Positions 1 through 9,448 of a stretch of DNA of 64,000 nt are shown in pieces. Each line of letters begins with the position of its first letter. The stretch's first letter is position 1. Origin of the DNA: Blastococcus tunisiensis (GTDB lineage: Bacteria; Actinomycetota; Actinomycetes; Mycobacteriales; Geodermatophilaceae); assembly GCF_900112815.1 (NCBI RefSeq), contig NZ_FOND01000001.1:94816-158815 (forward strand), given 5' to 3'. A model generated the notes under the pieces. It was given only the letters and a program-made list of their open reading frames with translations, was not told where the DNA came from and did no database searches. Both the position numbers and the translations under genes were made by a program.

Positions 1-86
1 GCCGACCGGCCGGCCAGCGTGGCGCGCAGCAACGCCTCGAGGACCGAGGGCCGGTCCTCCACGCTCAGCCGCGACTGATCGAACAT
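1..86 (-). CDS. Partial CDS leaving the left edge; start codon inside a LexA box
   Basis: Only the first 28 codons are inside the window. The peptide begins MFDQSRLSVEDRPSV and continues ALLRATLAGRS; I do not recognise a family from so little. The ATG (84-86 on the minus strand) lies inside the palindrome at 79-94. A TATTCT hexamer (99-94) sits 7 nt before the ATG and TGGTCA (122-117) lies 17 nt further upstream, so the transcript is probably leaderless. LexA bound here would cover both the start site and the -10 edge. Mycobacterial LexA targets include 13E12/DUF222 HNH proteins, but assigning that here would be a guess. Confidence 0.6.
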   Translation of the reverse strand, partial: MFDQSRLSVEDRPSVLEALLRATLAGRS

Positions 87-94
87 GCGTTCGA
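79..94. promoter_or_regulatory. SOS box (LexA operator)
   Basis: TCGAACATGCGTTCGA is a perfect 6-4-6 inverted repeat and matches the mycobacterial/actinobacterial LexA consensus TCGAAC-N4-GTTCGA. It overlaps the last base of the TATTCT -10 element and the start codon of the gene leaving the left edge. That gene is therefore a strong candidate for DNA-damage induction. Confidence 0.85.
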
Positions 95-173
95 GAATAT
101 CCACTCCGCACCGATCTGACCAGCAGGAATCCCGACTGTGGACAGACCAGTCAGCTGTGGACGGCCGGCCGCC

Positions 174-1043
174 TCAGATCGGGGCGACCGCCGACCATCG
201 CACCGTGACCTCGCCGTGCCGCCACCGCCGTGTCGACCCGACCATCGGCCATCCCTGGGCCGCCAGCGCCTCGACCGCCGCCACCCATCGCTGTCTCGGG
301 CCGAACGTCGAGAGCCCCGCCGCCGCTGCCCAGGCCGCGTCGAAGGCGCGGAGGAACTCGTGCACCGGCTGCCCGGGGACGTTGTGGTGGATCAGCGCCT
401 TCGGCAGCCGTTCGGCGAGATCCGACGGCGTCGCGATGTCCGACACGCGTGCCGACAGCGTGAGCGTCAGCGGGCCGTCGGCGTCCAGGGCCACCCAGGC
501 CGAACGCCGCCCCCACTCGTCGCAGGTGCCCTCGACGAGGACGCCACCGGGGGCGAGGGCGGCGCACATGGTCTCCCAGGCGCGTGCGGCGGAGACCTCG
601 TCGTACTGCCGCAGCACGTTGAACGCCCGGACGAGCACCGGCTGCAGGCCGGCCAGCTCGAAGCCCCCGACCCGGAAGTCCACGCGGGGCGGATCGCGAT
701 CGGCCTCGACCGCGGCCACCCGCTCCGGGTCGATCTCCAGGCCGACCACCTCGAGCCGGTCCACCTCGGGGCTCAGCCGGTCGACCAGCTCCAGCGTCGT
801 CACCGCGGACGAGCCGTACCCGAGGTCGACCACCAGCGGGCGGGGCGAGTCGCGGATCCGGGGCGCCTGGGTGGCGACCAGCCAGCGGTCCACCCGGCGG
901 AGGCGATTGGCGTTCGTGGTCCCGCGGGTCGGCAGCCCGAGCGCCCGGGCCCGGCCGGCGGCCAGCCGGGGGGCTCTGCGGTGCGGCTGAGGTGACAGCG
1001 ATGCCCTCTGCTTGTGGTCGCTTCCCGCCTCGCTCACCGGCAT
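174..1043 (-). CDS. Class I SAM-dependent methyltransferase
   Basis: This 289-residue protein has a Rossmann-type methyltransferase core. The SAM motif I is seen as VVDLGYGSSAVTTLELVDRL near residues 70-90, followed by an acidic motif II (VVGLEIDPERV) about 30 residues later. The arginine-rich N-terminal 50 residues carry TTNANRLRRVDRW, a feature I associate with an actinobacterial family of unknown substrate. It starts at an ATG and is divergent from murB with about 28 bp between start codons. The exact start is uncertain because no clear ribosome binding site precedes it. The substrate cannot be inferred. Confidence 0.8.
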   Translation of the reverse strand: MPVSEAGSDHKQRASLSPQPHRRAPRLAAGRARALGLPTRGTTNANRLRRVDRWLVATQAPRIRDSPRPLVVDLGYGSSAVTTLELVDRLSPEVDRLEVVGLEIDPERVAAVEADRDPPRVDFRVGGFELAGLQPVLVRAFNVLRQYDEVSAARAWETMCAALAPGGVLVEGTCDEWGRRSAWVALDADGPLTLTLSARVSDIATPSDLAERLPKALIHHNVPGQPVHEFLRAFDAAWAAAAGLSTFGPRQRWVAAVEALAAQGWPMVGSTRRWRHGEVTVRWSAVAPI

Positions 1044-1059
1044 GGAGGGTAGTCCCGGC

Positions 1060-1065
1060 TAGCGT
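1060..1065 (+). promoter_or_regulatory. -10 element of murB (leaderless)
   Basis: TAGCGT lies 6 nt before the murB GTG at 1072, and no Shine-Dalgarno sequence lies between them. Transcription would begin at or next to the start codon. No convincing -35 is visible. Confidence 0.55.
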
Positions 1066-1071
1066 GGTGAC

Positions 1072-2079
<1,008 letters not shown>

Positions 2080-2193
2080 ACGTCCCCGGTCACCGTCTGG
2101 AGCGGCTCCGGTCGTCGTAGGTCGCGGTCTCCGCGGCCGACCCGAGTCCGGCCGCCGATGCCGGCGACCAGGAGTGGGACGCCGAGCAGTGGC

Positions 2194-2997
2194 TCAGCTC
2201 TCCCGCGCGACCTTGTGCTGGGCGGCCTGGGCCAGCGGGCGCACCACCATCAGGTCGACGTTGACGTGGTGCGGCCGGGTGATCGCCCAGGCGATGCAGT
2301 CGGCGACGTCGTCGGCCACCAGCGGTTCGCGCACCCCGCGGTAGACGGCGTCCGCCTGGTCGGCCGAGCCCAGCCGGTTCAGCGAGAACTCCTCGGTGCG
2401 CACCATCCCGGGGGCGATCTCCAGCACCCGCACCGGCTCGCCGTTCAGCTCCAGCCGCAGCGTCTCGGCCAGCGTGTGCACCCCGTGCTTGGCCGCCGTG
2501 TACGACGCCCCGCCCTCGTAGGAGACCAGCCCCGCGGTCGAGCCCACGAAGACCACGTCACCGGCACCCGACGCCCGCAGCGCCGGCAGCAGCGCCTTCG
2601 TCAGACGGACGGTCCCGAGGACGTTCACCTCGTAGGTGCGCGCCCACGAGTCCAGGTCGGCCTCGGCGACCGGGGCGGCGTCGAAGGCCCCGCCCGCGTT
2701 GTTGACCAGCACGTCCACCCGGTCCACCGCGGTGGCGAACGCCTCGACCGAGGACGGGTCGGTCACGTCCAGCGGCAGGGCGCGCCCGCCGATGGAGGCG
2801 GCCAGCGACTCCAGCCGGTCCAGCCGCCGGGCACCCAGGACGACATCGAAGCCCTCCGCGGCCAGCCGGGACGCGGTGGCCGCGCCGATCCCGCTGGAGG
2901 CGCCGCTGACGACGGCGGTGCGGCCCGAACCGGGCAGCGACCGGCCGGGACGGGCGACGGGGGAGTGGGAGGAGTCGGTACCGGGCATGAACCCCAT
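2194..2997 (-). CDS. Short-chain dehydrogenase/reductase (SDR)
   Basis: This classical SDR of about 267 residues carries [12 protein letters not shown] (TGxxxGxG cofactor motif), NNAGG, the catalytic serine in VGSTAG and the YTAAK active-site pair. The C-terminal block resembles YdfG-like serine/3-hydroxy-acid dehydrogenases. Substrate is unknown; M. tuberculosis has an SDR gene at the same place beside mshA. Two starts are possible, ATG at 2997 or ATG at 2988; the second has AGGATGGGG just upstream as a possible ribosome binding site. It is divergent from mshA. Confidence 0.9.
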   Translation of the reverse strand: MGFMPGTDSSHSPVARPGRSLPGSGRTAVVSGASSGIGAATASRLAAEGFDVVLGARRLDRLESLAASIGGRALPLDVTDPSSVEAFATAVDRVDVLVNNAGGAFDAAPVAEADLDSWARTYEVNVLGTVRLTKALLPALRASGAGDVVFVGSTAGLVSYEGGASYTAAKHGVHTLAETLRLELNGEPVRVLEIAPGMVRTEEFSLNRLGSADQADAVYRGVREPLVADDVADCIAWAITRPHHVNVDLMVVRPLAQAAQHKVARES

Positions 2998-3018
2998 CCT
3001 GACGCTGTTGCAGGATGG
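2994..3018. promoter_or_regulatory. 8-bp inverted repeat between SDR gene and mshA
   Basis: CCATCCTG (2994-3001) and CAGGATGG (3011-3018) are perfect inverted arms separated by 9 nt. The repeat overlaps the upstream candidate start of the SDR gene and lies about 60 bp before mshA. It could be an operator for either gene or an mRNA hairpin. No regulator is identified. Confidence 0.4.
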
Positions 3019-3078
3019 ACAGTCGACGGGGGCCCGATCGGGCCCCGGATCAGCGGATCGAGAGCGGGGAGGTCGGAC

Positions 3079-4410
3079 GTGCCGGCTCGCCGCTCGCCGC
3101 GATCCGGCACGCCCCGGCGCGTGGCCACCCTCTCGGTGCACACCAGCCCGCTGGACCAGCCCGGAGCCGGTGACGCGGGCGGCATGAACGTCTACATCGT
3201 CGAGGCGTCCCGCCGGCTGGCCGCCCGCGGCGTCGAGGTCGACATCTTCACCCGCGCCACCTCCAGCGACCTCCCGCCCGTGGTGGAGATGAGCCCGGGC
3301 GTGACGGTCCGGCACGTCAGCGCCGGCCCGTTCGAGGGCCTGGGCAAGGAGGAGCTGCCCGCCCAGCTGTGCGCCTTCACCGCCGCCGTCCTGCGCGAGG
3401 AGGCCCAGCACGAGCCGGGCTACTACGACGTCGTCCACTCCCACTACTGGCTCTCCGGGCAGGTGGGCTGGCTGGCCCGGGACCGCTGGAGCGTGCCGCT
3501 GATCCACACCGCGCACACGCTGGCCAAGGTGAAGAACGAGGCGCTGGCCGACGGTGACCGCCCCGAACCCCGCGCCCGCGTCATCGGTGAGGAGCAGGTC
3601 GTCGCCGAGGCGGACCGGTTGATCGCCAACACCGACGAGGAGGCCCGCCAGCTGGTGCGCCTCTACGGCGCCGACCCGGCCCGCACCCTCGTCGTCCCGC
3701 CCGGAGTCGACCTCGACCGCTTCTCTCCCGGCGGCCGGGCCGCCGCCCGCCGGGCCGTGGGCGCTCCCGACGACGCCGTCGTGCTGCTCTTCGTCGGCCG
3801 CATCCAGCCGCTCAAGGCGCCGGACGTCCTCCTGCACGCGGCGGCCCGCCTGCTCGCCGACGACCCCGGCCTCCGCCGCCGGCTCCGGGTGCACGTCGTC
3901 GGTGCGCCCAGCGGCTCCGGGCTGGAGGCCCCCGAGCAGCTGCACAAGCTCGTGGCGTCGCTCGGCATCGCCGACGTCGTCACGTTCTTCCCGCCGCAGC
4001 CGCCCGAGCGGCTCGCGCAGCACTACCGGGCGGCGGACGTGACCGTCGTCCCCAGCCACAACGAGTCCTTCGGGCTGGTGGCGCTGGAGGCCCAGGCCTG
4101 CGGGACCCCGGTCGTGGCCGCGGCCGTGGGCGGCCTGCGCACGGCGGTCCGGGACGGCGTCTCGGGCGTGCTCGTCGACGGGCACCACCCCGGCGACTAC
4201 GCCGCCGCGGTCCGCACCGTGCTGGCCCGCCGGGAGCTGCTGGCCGCCGGCGCCCGCCGGCACGCCGGCCTCTTCTCCTGGGACCGCACCGCGGACGCCC
4301 TCGTCGCCGCCTACACCTCCGCCGCCGAGGAGATGGGCCGGGTCCCGCAGCGGGTGCGCCCCACCATCGGCCCGCTCCGCGCCCTCCCGGGCGCCCGGGT
4401 GGCCCGATGA
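3079..4410 (+). CDS. mshA: D-inositol-3-phosphate glycosyltransferase (mycothiol)
   Basis: MshA transfers GlcNAc from UDP-GlcNAc to 1L-inositol-1-phosphate, the first step of mycothiol synthesis. The 443-residue GT-B (GT4) protein has the N-terminal loop [18 protein letters not shown], the HSHYWLSG block, [12 protein letters not shown] at the domain junction and the donor-site [20 protein letters not shown] motif (EX7E). The GTG start at 3079 is preceded by GGGGAGG at 3066-3072. Length matches actinobacterial MshA. Its stop overlaps the YbjN gene by ATGA, so the two are probably translationally coupled. Confidence 0.96.
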   Translation: MPARRSPRSGTPRRVATLSVHTSPLDQPGAGDAGGMNVYIVEASRRLAARGVEVDIFTRATSSDLPPVVEMSPGVTVRHVSAGPFEGLGKEELPAQLCAFTAAVLREEAQHEPGYYDVVHSHYWLSGQVGWLARDRWSVPLIHTAHTLAKVKNEALADGDRPEPRARVIGEEQVVAEADRLIANTDEEARQLVRLYGADPARTLVVPPGVDLDRFSPGGRAAARRAVGAPDDAVVLLFVGRIQPLKAPDVLLHAAARLLADDPGLRRRLRVHVVGAPSGSGLEAPEQLHKLVASLGIADVVTFFPPQPPERLAQHYRAADVTVVPSHNESFGLVALEAQACGTPVVAAAVGGLRTAVRDGVSGVLVDGHHPGDYAAAVRTVLARRELLAAGARRHAGLFSWDRTADALVAAYTSAAEEMGRVPQRVRPTIGPLRALPGARVAR

Positions 4411-4913
4411 GCCGGAGCGTCGCCGAGCTCGACGCCGTCATCGAGCAGACCCTGCGCGACAGCGAGCTGGTGCACGAGCACCCGACGCCCGGCACGTGGC
4501 TGGTCGACCTCCCCGGCACCAAGAAGCTCAAGACCGTCTGCGGCCTGGTCGTCGGCGAGCACGCGCTCCGGGTGGAGGCCTTCGTCTGCCGCCAGCCCGA
4601 CGAGAACCGCGAGCAGCTGTGGACCTACCTGCTGCAGCACAACGCGCGCATGTACGGCGTGGCCTACTCGATCGACGGCGTCGGCGACGTGTACCTGACC
4701 GGCCGGCTCCCGCTCGCGGCCGTCACCCCCGACGAGCTCGACCGGATCCTCGGCTCCGTGCTCAGCTACGCCGACGACCACTTCAACGCGATGCTGGAGA
4801 TCGGCTTCGGCAGCTCGATCCGCCGCGAGTGGGAGTGGCGGGTCAAGCGAGGGGAGTCGCTGCGCAACCTCGAGGCATTCGCCGCGTTCGCGGATCCCAC
4901 CCGCCGGCCTTGA
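4407..4913 (+). CDS. YbjN domain-containing protein
   Basis: This 168-residue protein resembles the YbjN/type III secretion chaperone-like fold: an N-terminal helix ([13 protein letters not shown]), a beta-rich middle ([21 protein letters not shown]) and a C-terminal helix with [13 protein letters not shown]. tuberculosis has the same kind of gene directly after mshA. The ATG overlaps the mshA stop as ATGA. Molecular function is unknown; the conserved position suggests a tie to mycothiol or cell-envelope physiology, which is inference. Confidence 0.85.
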   Translation: MSRSVAELDAVIEQTLRDSELVHEHPTPGTWLVDLPGTKKLKTVCGLVVGEHALRVEAFVCRQPDENREQLWTYLLQHNARMYGVAYSIDGVGDVYLTGRLPLAAVTPDELDRILGSVLSYADDHFNAMLEIGFGSSIRREWEWRVKRGESLRNLEAFAAFADPTRRP

Positions 4914-6469
4914 CCCCGACGGAGGAGCCGTCGCCCGGCTACGCCCGCCGCTGGTGGGTGCTGGCGACCATGACGGTCTGCCTGCTCGTGGTGATCATGG
5001 GGAACACCATCCTCAACGTCGCCCTGCCCACCCTGCAGCGCGACCTCGGCGCGACGCAGGCCGAGCTCCAGTGGGCCATCGACGGCTACATCCTGGTGTT
5101 CGCCGGCCTGCTGTTCACCTGGGGCGTCGTCGGCGACCGGATCGGCCGCCGCCGGGTCCTGCTGATCGGCCTGACGATCTTCGCCCTGGCGTCGGTGCTC
5201 GCCGCGTTCAGCAGCAGCCCGCTGGAGCTGATCGCCTGGCGCGCGGTCATGGGCATCGGCGGAGCCGCCGTCCAGCCGACCACCCTGGCCGTCCTCACCA
5301 ACGTGTTCCCCCCGCGGGAGCGGGGCCGGGCCATCGGCATCTGGGCCGGGACCGCCGGCATCGCGGTCGCCGGTGGGCCGCTGGCCGGCGGCGCGGTGCT
5401 CCAGCACTTCTGGTGGGGCTCGGTGTTCCTCGTCGGCGTCCCCGTCGCGCTGCTCGGGATCGTCGGCGTGCTCGCCGTCGTCCCCGAGTCGAAGGACCCG
5501 TCCCCCGGCCGGCTCGACGTCCCCGGCGTGCTGCTGTCGATCGCGGCCCTCACCGGGATCGTCTACGGGATCATCCACGGCGGCTCCGGCGCCGGGTGGA
5601 CGACGCCGGGCGTGCTGGTGCCGCTGGTCGGCGGGCTGGTCCTGCTGGCGCTGTTCGTGTGGCTGCAGCGCCGCTCGACGCACCCTGCGCTGGACGTCTC
5701 GCTGTTCCGCAACCCCGCCTTCTCGGCCGCTGCCGCCGCGCTGGGGCTGAACTTCTTCGCGCTGCTCGGGGCGACCTTCTACCTCGTCTACTACCTGCAG
5801 GGCGTCCGCGAGTACAGCCCGCTGCAGAGCGGCGCCGCCCTGATCCCGGTCGCCCTCGGCATGGCGATCATGGCGCCGCGCAGCTCCGGGCTGGCCGAGC
5901 GGCACGGTGCCAAGGCGGTCTGCGGCACCGGCTTCCTGCTCATCGCGCTGTCCTTCCTGGGCATCCAGCTGCTCGACCTCACCTCGCCGGTGTGGCTGCT
6001 GGTGGCCGTGCTGTCGGTGCAGGGCCTCGGCATGGGCATGGTGATGGCGCCGGCGACCGAGTCGATCATGTCGGTCGTGCCGCGGGAGAAGGCCGGCGCC
6101 GGGGCGGCGGTCAACAACTCCGTCCGCCAGATCGGCGGCGCCCTCGGCGTGGCGATCCTGGGATCGGTCCTCGCCGCGTCGTACTCGGGCTTCCTCGGCA
6201 GCAGCGTCGACGCGCTGCCGCCCGGGGCCCGCGCCGAGGCCGGCCAGTCCATCGTCGCCACCCTGGAGGCCGTCCGGGAGGTGCGGGGCACCGGGGACGG
6301 CGACGCCGCGCGGGCCGCGGTCGAGATCGTGGGCCCGGCCCGGGAGGCATTCGTGTCGGCCATGCACGTCACCGCGGTGTTCACCGCCGTCGCCGCCCTC
6401 GTCGCGGCGGGCGTCGTCCTCCGCTGGCTGCCGGGCCGGCGTCCGCCCGCGGGCCCGGTCACCGACTGA
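4910..6469 (+). CDS. MFS drug exporter, DHA2 (14-TM) type
   Basis: The 519-residue membrane protein belongs to the major facilitator superfamily, proton-antiport drug family DHA2. Visible signs are the N-terminal NTILNVALPTLQRDL, WAIDGYILVFAGLL, motif A as GDRIGRRRVLLIG and motif C-like AVAGGPLAGG in the fifth helix, with hydrophobic segments enough for about 14 spans. The likely start is TTG at 4910, overlapping the YbjN stop as TTGA. No better ATG or GTG precedes the conserved N-terminus. Substrate is unknown. It is probably co-transcribed with mshA-ybjN. Confidence 0.85.
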   Translation: MTPTEEPSPGYARRWWVLATMTVCLLVVIMGNTILNVALPTLQRDLGATQAELQWAIDGYILVFAGLLFTWGVVGDRIGRRRVLLIGLTIFALASVLAAFSSSPLELIAWRAVMGIGGAAVQPTTLAVLTNVFPPRERGRAIGIWAGTAGIAVAGGPLAGGAVLQHFWWGSVFLVGVPVALLGIVGVLAVVPESKDPSPGRLDVPGVLLSIAALTGIVYGIIHGGSGAGWTTPGVLVPLVGGLVLLALFVWLQRRSTHPALDVSLFRNPAFSAAAAALGLNFFALLGATFYLVYYLQGVREYSPLQSGAALIPVALGMAIMAPRSSGLAERHGAKAVCGTGFLLIALSFLGIQLLDLTSPVWLLVAVLSVQGLGMGMVMAPATESIMSVVPREKAGAGAAVNNSVRQIGGALGVAILGSVLAASYSGFLGSSVDALPPGARAEAGQSIVATLEAVREVRGTGDGDAARAAVEIVGPAREAFVSAMHVTAVFTAVAALVAAGVVLRWLPGRRPPAGPVTD

Positions 6470-6568
6470 CCCCGAGGGGGAACGCACGGTTGACGACACG
6501 CCCTCGGGCCGTCGAGGCTGATCGGCGAACAGCCGGGACTCCCCGCGCGACCGGAAGGGAGTTCGGCG

Positions 6569-7813
6569 GTGCAGCAGGACAGCCGCGGGCCGCGCACGGA
6601 CCGGCGCGATCCGTTCGCCCCGTTGCTGGAGAACCCGCTCGCCGCGATGCTGCGCGACCCCGAGGGCCCCGGCCACGCCGCGCTGGCCGTCCCGACCAGC
6701 AGCGCGCCGCTGCCCGTCACGCGCTACGCCGACGGCCGCGAGCGGATCAACCTGGGCACCGGCAACTACCTCGGGCTGGCCGGCGACCCGCGGGTCGTCG
6801 AGGCGGCCGCCGCTGCCCTGGCCCAGTACGGCACCAGCACCGCCGGCAGCCGCGTCCTCAACGGCACCACGGCCCTGCACCTGGCACTGGAGGAGGAGCT
6901 GGCCGACCACTACGGCACCGAGGCGGCGGTGCTCACCTCCTCCGGCGTCAACGCCAACGTCGCCCTGCTGTCGACCATCTGCGGGCCCGACGACGTCCTG
7001 CTCGTCGACGGGCACGTCCACGCCAGCCTGCACGCCGCCGCCGCGGCCAGCCGGGGGACGGCGCTGCGCTGGCGGCACAACGACCTCGGCAGCCTGGTCC
7101 AGCGGCTCGACGCCCTCGACCCCCGCGCCGGCGCCGTGGTCGTCGTCGACGGCGTCTACTCGATGACCGGTGAGGTGGCCCCGCTCGCCGAGATCGCCGA
7201 CCTCTGCGCGCGGTACGGGACGCGGCTCGTGGTCGACGAGGCGCACGGTCTCGGGGTCCTCGGCAAGACCGGCCGGGGCGCGGCCGAGCAGCTCGGGGTG
7301 CTGTCCCGCGTCGACGCGGTCACCGTGGCGCTGAGCAAGGCGCTGGCCAGCATCGGCGGGGCGATCATGACCTCGCGGGCCGCCGCCGAGGGCATCCGGG
7401 CGTCGGCCATGCCGTACGTGTTCAGCGCCGGCAACGACCCGGCGTCGGTGGCGGCCGCCCTGGCCGCGCTGCGCATCCTGCGCAGCGAGCCGGAGCGGGT
7501 GGTCCGCCTGCAGGACAACTGCGAGCTGCTGCGCCAGGTGCTCGCCGACCACGGAGCCGCCCCCGTCAGCGGGGAGGGCGCGGTGATCGCCGTCCCGACC
7601 GGGCGGGACGAGGTCACCGGCCTCGCGTGGCGGCTGGCCTTCGACGCCGGCGTCTACACCAACGCGGTGACCTACCCCGCCGTCCCGCGCGGGCGGGGAG
7701 TGCTCCGGCTGACCCTCATGGCGACGCACACCGAGGAGCAGCTCGTCCGCGCCGGCGAGCTGATCGCCGAGGCCGTGGCGGCCGCCCGCATCGCGGCGGG
7801 TGCGCCCGTCTGA
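6569..7813 (+). CDS. Alpha-oxoamine synthase family PLP enzyme (AONS/CqsA-like)
   Basis: This 414-residue fold-type I PLP enzyme belongs to the family that condenses an acyl-CoA with an amino acid (BioF, Kbl, SPT, HemA-ALAS, CqsA). It keeps the ring-stacking His151 (DGHVHASL), the VDEAHG motif with Asp223 and His226, and Schiff-base Lys257 in [12 protein letters not shown]. The stretch [18 protein letters not shown] looks closer to CqsA-type autoinducer synthases than to BioF. No biotin genes are nearby. The GTG start follows GGAAGGGAG at 6553-6561. The product is unknown. Confidence 0.85.
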   Translation: MQQDSRGPRTDRRDPFAPLLENPLAAMLRDPEGPGHAALAVPTSSAPLPVTRYADGRERINLGTGNYLGLAGDPRVVEAAAAALAQYGTSTAGSRVLNGTTALHLALEEELADHYGTEAAVLTSSGVNANVALLSTICGPDDVLLVDGHVHASLHAAAAASRGTALRWRHNDLGSLVQRLDALDPRAGAVVVVDGVYSMTGEVAPLAEIADLCARYGTRLVVDEAHGLGVLGKTGRGAAEQLGVLSRVDAVTVALSKALASIGGAIMTSRAAAEGIRASAMPYVFSAGNDPASVAAALAALRILRSEPERVVRLQDNCELLRQVLADHGAAPVSGEGAVIAVPTGRDEVTGLAWRLAFDAGVYTNAVTYPAVPRGRGVLRLTLMATHTEEQLVRAGELIAEAVAAARIAAGAPV

Positions 7814-7860
7814 CGGCGGCCCCGGTTCGCGTCCCGGCCGGCGTCCGGCAGGATGACCGG

Positions 7861-8616
7861 GTGACTTCTTCGGGAACGCTGGTGCTCCTCCGCCACGGTG
7901 AGAGCGAGTGGAACAAGGCCAACCTCTTCACCGGCTGGGTGGACGTCCCGCTGTCGGACAAGGGCCGGGAGGAGGCCGCCCGGGGCGGCCGGCTGCTGGC
8001 CGAGCACGACCTGCTGCCCGACGTCTCCCACACCTCGCTCCTGCGGCGGGCGATCATGACCGCCGAGCTGGCGCTGCACGAGGCCGACCGGCAGTGGATC
8101 CCGGTCAAGCGCTCCTGGCGGCTCAACGAACGGCACTACGGCGCGCTGCAGGGCAAGGACAAGGCCGCGACCCTCGCCGAGTTCGGCGAGGAGCAGTTCA
8201 TGACCTGGCGCCGCTCCTACGACACCCCGCCGCCGCCGATCGACCCCGGCAGCGAGTTCAGCCAGGACGGCGACGCGCGCTACTCGTTCCTCCCGCCGGA
8301 GGCCCGGCCCACGACCGAGTGCCTGAAGGACGTCGTCGTGCGGATGCTGCCCTACTGGTACGACGCGATCGTCCCCGACCTCCGGCTGGGGCAGACGGTG
8401 CTGGTCGCCGCGCACGGCAACAGCCTCCGCGCCCTGGTGAAGCACCTCGACGGCATGGGCGACGAGGAGGTCGTCGGGCTGAACATCCCGACCGGCGTCC
8501 CGCTGCGCTACGACCTCGACGACGACCTGCGGCCCACGAAGCCCGGCGGCGAGTACCTCGACCCCGACGCCGCGGCGGCCGCCATCGAGGCGGTCAGGAA
8601 CCAGGGGAAGAAGTAG
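7861..8616 (+). CDS. gpmA: 2,3-bisphosphoglycerate-dependent phosphoglycerate mutase
   Basis: This enzyme interconverts 3- and 2-phosphoglycerate in glycolysis. The 251-residue product has the phosphohistidine motif [10 protein letters not shown] at the N-terminus, the [13 protein letters not shown] substrate loop, [13 protein letters not shown] and the second catalytic histidine in [14 protein letters not shown]. Length is typical of dPGM. The GTG is preceded by CAGGAT six nt upstream, a weak leaderless -10. It ends one base before the convergent phoU stop. M. tuberculosis gpm1 has the same position before senX3. Confidence 0.96.
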   Translation: MTSSGTLVLLRHGESEWNKANLFTGWVDVPLSDKGREEAARGGRLLAEHDLLPDVSHTSLLRRAIMTAELALHEADRQWIPVKRSWRLNERHYGALQGKDKAATLAEFGEEQFMTWRRSYDTPPPPIDPGSEFSQDGDARYSFLPPEARPTTECLKDVVVRMLPYWYDAIVPDLRLGQTVLVAAHGNSLRALVKHLDGMGDEEVVGLNIPTGVPLRYDLDDDLRPTKPGGEYLDPDAAAAAIEAVRNQGKK

Positions 8617-8617
8617 C

Positions 8618-9280
8618 TCAGGGGGTCGAGACCTCCGGGATGTGCCGCTCGCCGGTCACCAGGTAGACGACGCGACGGGCGACGCTGACCGCGTGGTCGG
8701 CGAAGCGCTCGTAGTACCGGCCGAGCAGCGTCACGTCGATGGCCGTCTCGACGCCGTACGGCCACTTGTCGGACAGCAGCTCCCGGAACAGGCCGCGGTG
8801 GATGCGGTCCATCGCGTCGTCGTCGGTCTCCAGCTCGCGGGCCTTGTCCAGGTTGCGGGTGGAGATCACCGTGCCCGCCTTGGCCACGATCATCTCCGCC
8901 ACGTGCCCGGCCTCGAGGAACGCCGGGCGCACCTCCTGCGGCACGGCGTGGTCCGGGAACCGCATCCGGGCCACCTTGGCGATGTGCTCGGCGAGGTCGC
9001 CCATCCGCTCGAGGTCGCTGGCGATGCGGGTGGAGACGACGATCGTCCGCAGGTCGGTGGCGACCGGCTGCTGCCGGGCCAGCAGGGTGAAGCAGCGCTG
9101 GTCGATGCTCTCCCGGGTGGCGTCGATCTGCTCGTCGCCGGCGATGACCAGGTCGGCCAGCGCCACATCGGCGTCCAGCAGTGCGGTCGTGGCGGTGCTC
9201 ATCTGCGAGCCGACCGCGTTCGTCATCTCGACCAGGCAGCTCCGGATGTCCTCGAGCTCCTCGACGTAACTCTCGCGCAT
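8618..9280 (-). CDS. phoU: Phosphate signalling protein PhoU
   Basis: PhoU is a cytoplasmic helical-bundle protein that restrains the phosphate sensor kinase when phosphate is plentiful. The 220-residue product shows the two repeated three-helix PhoU domains, each with an E-R/D-x-x-D metal-site pattern (DLERMGDLAEHIAK and RYYERFADHAVSVARR). The ATG at 9280 has a strong GGGGAGG ribosome site, and TACCCT (9317-9312) is a plausible -10, giving a leader of about 25 nt. It is divergent from senX3-regX3, the two-component system it probably modulates. Confidence 0.95.
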   Translation of the reverse strand: MRESYVEELEDIRSCLVEMTNAVGSQMSTATTALLDADVALADLVIAGDEQIDATRESIDQRCFTLLARQQPVATDLRTIVVSTRIASDLERMGDLAEHIAKVARMRFPDHAVPQEVRPAFLEAGHVAEMIVAKAGTVISTRNLDKARELETDDDAMDRIHRGLFRELLSDKWPYGVETAIDVTLLGRYYERFADHAVSVARRVVYLVTGERHIPEVSTP

Positions 9281-9348
9281 GTCTGTCGTCCTCCCCTTAG
9301 CGTTGCTGCCGAGGGTAGGACGGGTGCCGGCCCGGTTCCGCGCTGCCC

Positions 9349-9377
9349 GGTGAACGGCGGCCCACACCCAGGTGAAC
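9349..9377. promoter_or_regulatory. Candidate PHO-box direct repeats between phoU and senX3
   Basis: GGTGAAC occurs at 9349-9355 and again at 9371-9377, exactly 22 bp apart. This is two 11-bp units of the actinobacterial PHO box (GTTCACC direct repeats read on the opposite strand), with the unit between them degenerate. It lies at about -45 to -70 of the phoU start and upstream of senX3. It is a plausible RegX3/PhoP-type binding site, but unproven. Confidence 0.5.
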
Positions 9378-9436
9378 AGTGACCCGTACGGGCGGGTGTT
9401 CGCGGCAGAACCGGCGTCCGGAGGCCCGCGCCGACC

Positions 9437-9442
9437 TAGCAT
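9437..9442 (+). promoter_or_regulatory. -10 element of senX3 (leaderless)
   Basis: TAGCAT lies 6 nt before the GTG at 9449, with no ribosome binding site between, so senX3-regX3 mRNA is probably leaderless. Confidence 0.55.
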
Positions 9443-9448
9443 CGGGTC

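Noticed and set aside
131-165. Two CTGTGGAC repeats resembling DnaA boxes
   Set aside because: Both deviate from the actinobacterial DnaA box, there is no cluster, and neither dnaA nor dnaN is near; not an origin.
2194-4263. A 689-codon open frame on the minus strand covering mshA and the SDR gene
   Set aside because: Only the last 268 codons encode the SDR; the rest is the GC-rich antisense shadow of mshA, with low-complexity sequence.
4766-7729. 987-codon minus-strand frame across the MFS and oxoamine synthase genes
   Set aside because: It spans two convincing plus-strand genes and has no domain signature; a codon-bias shadow.
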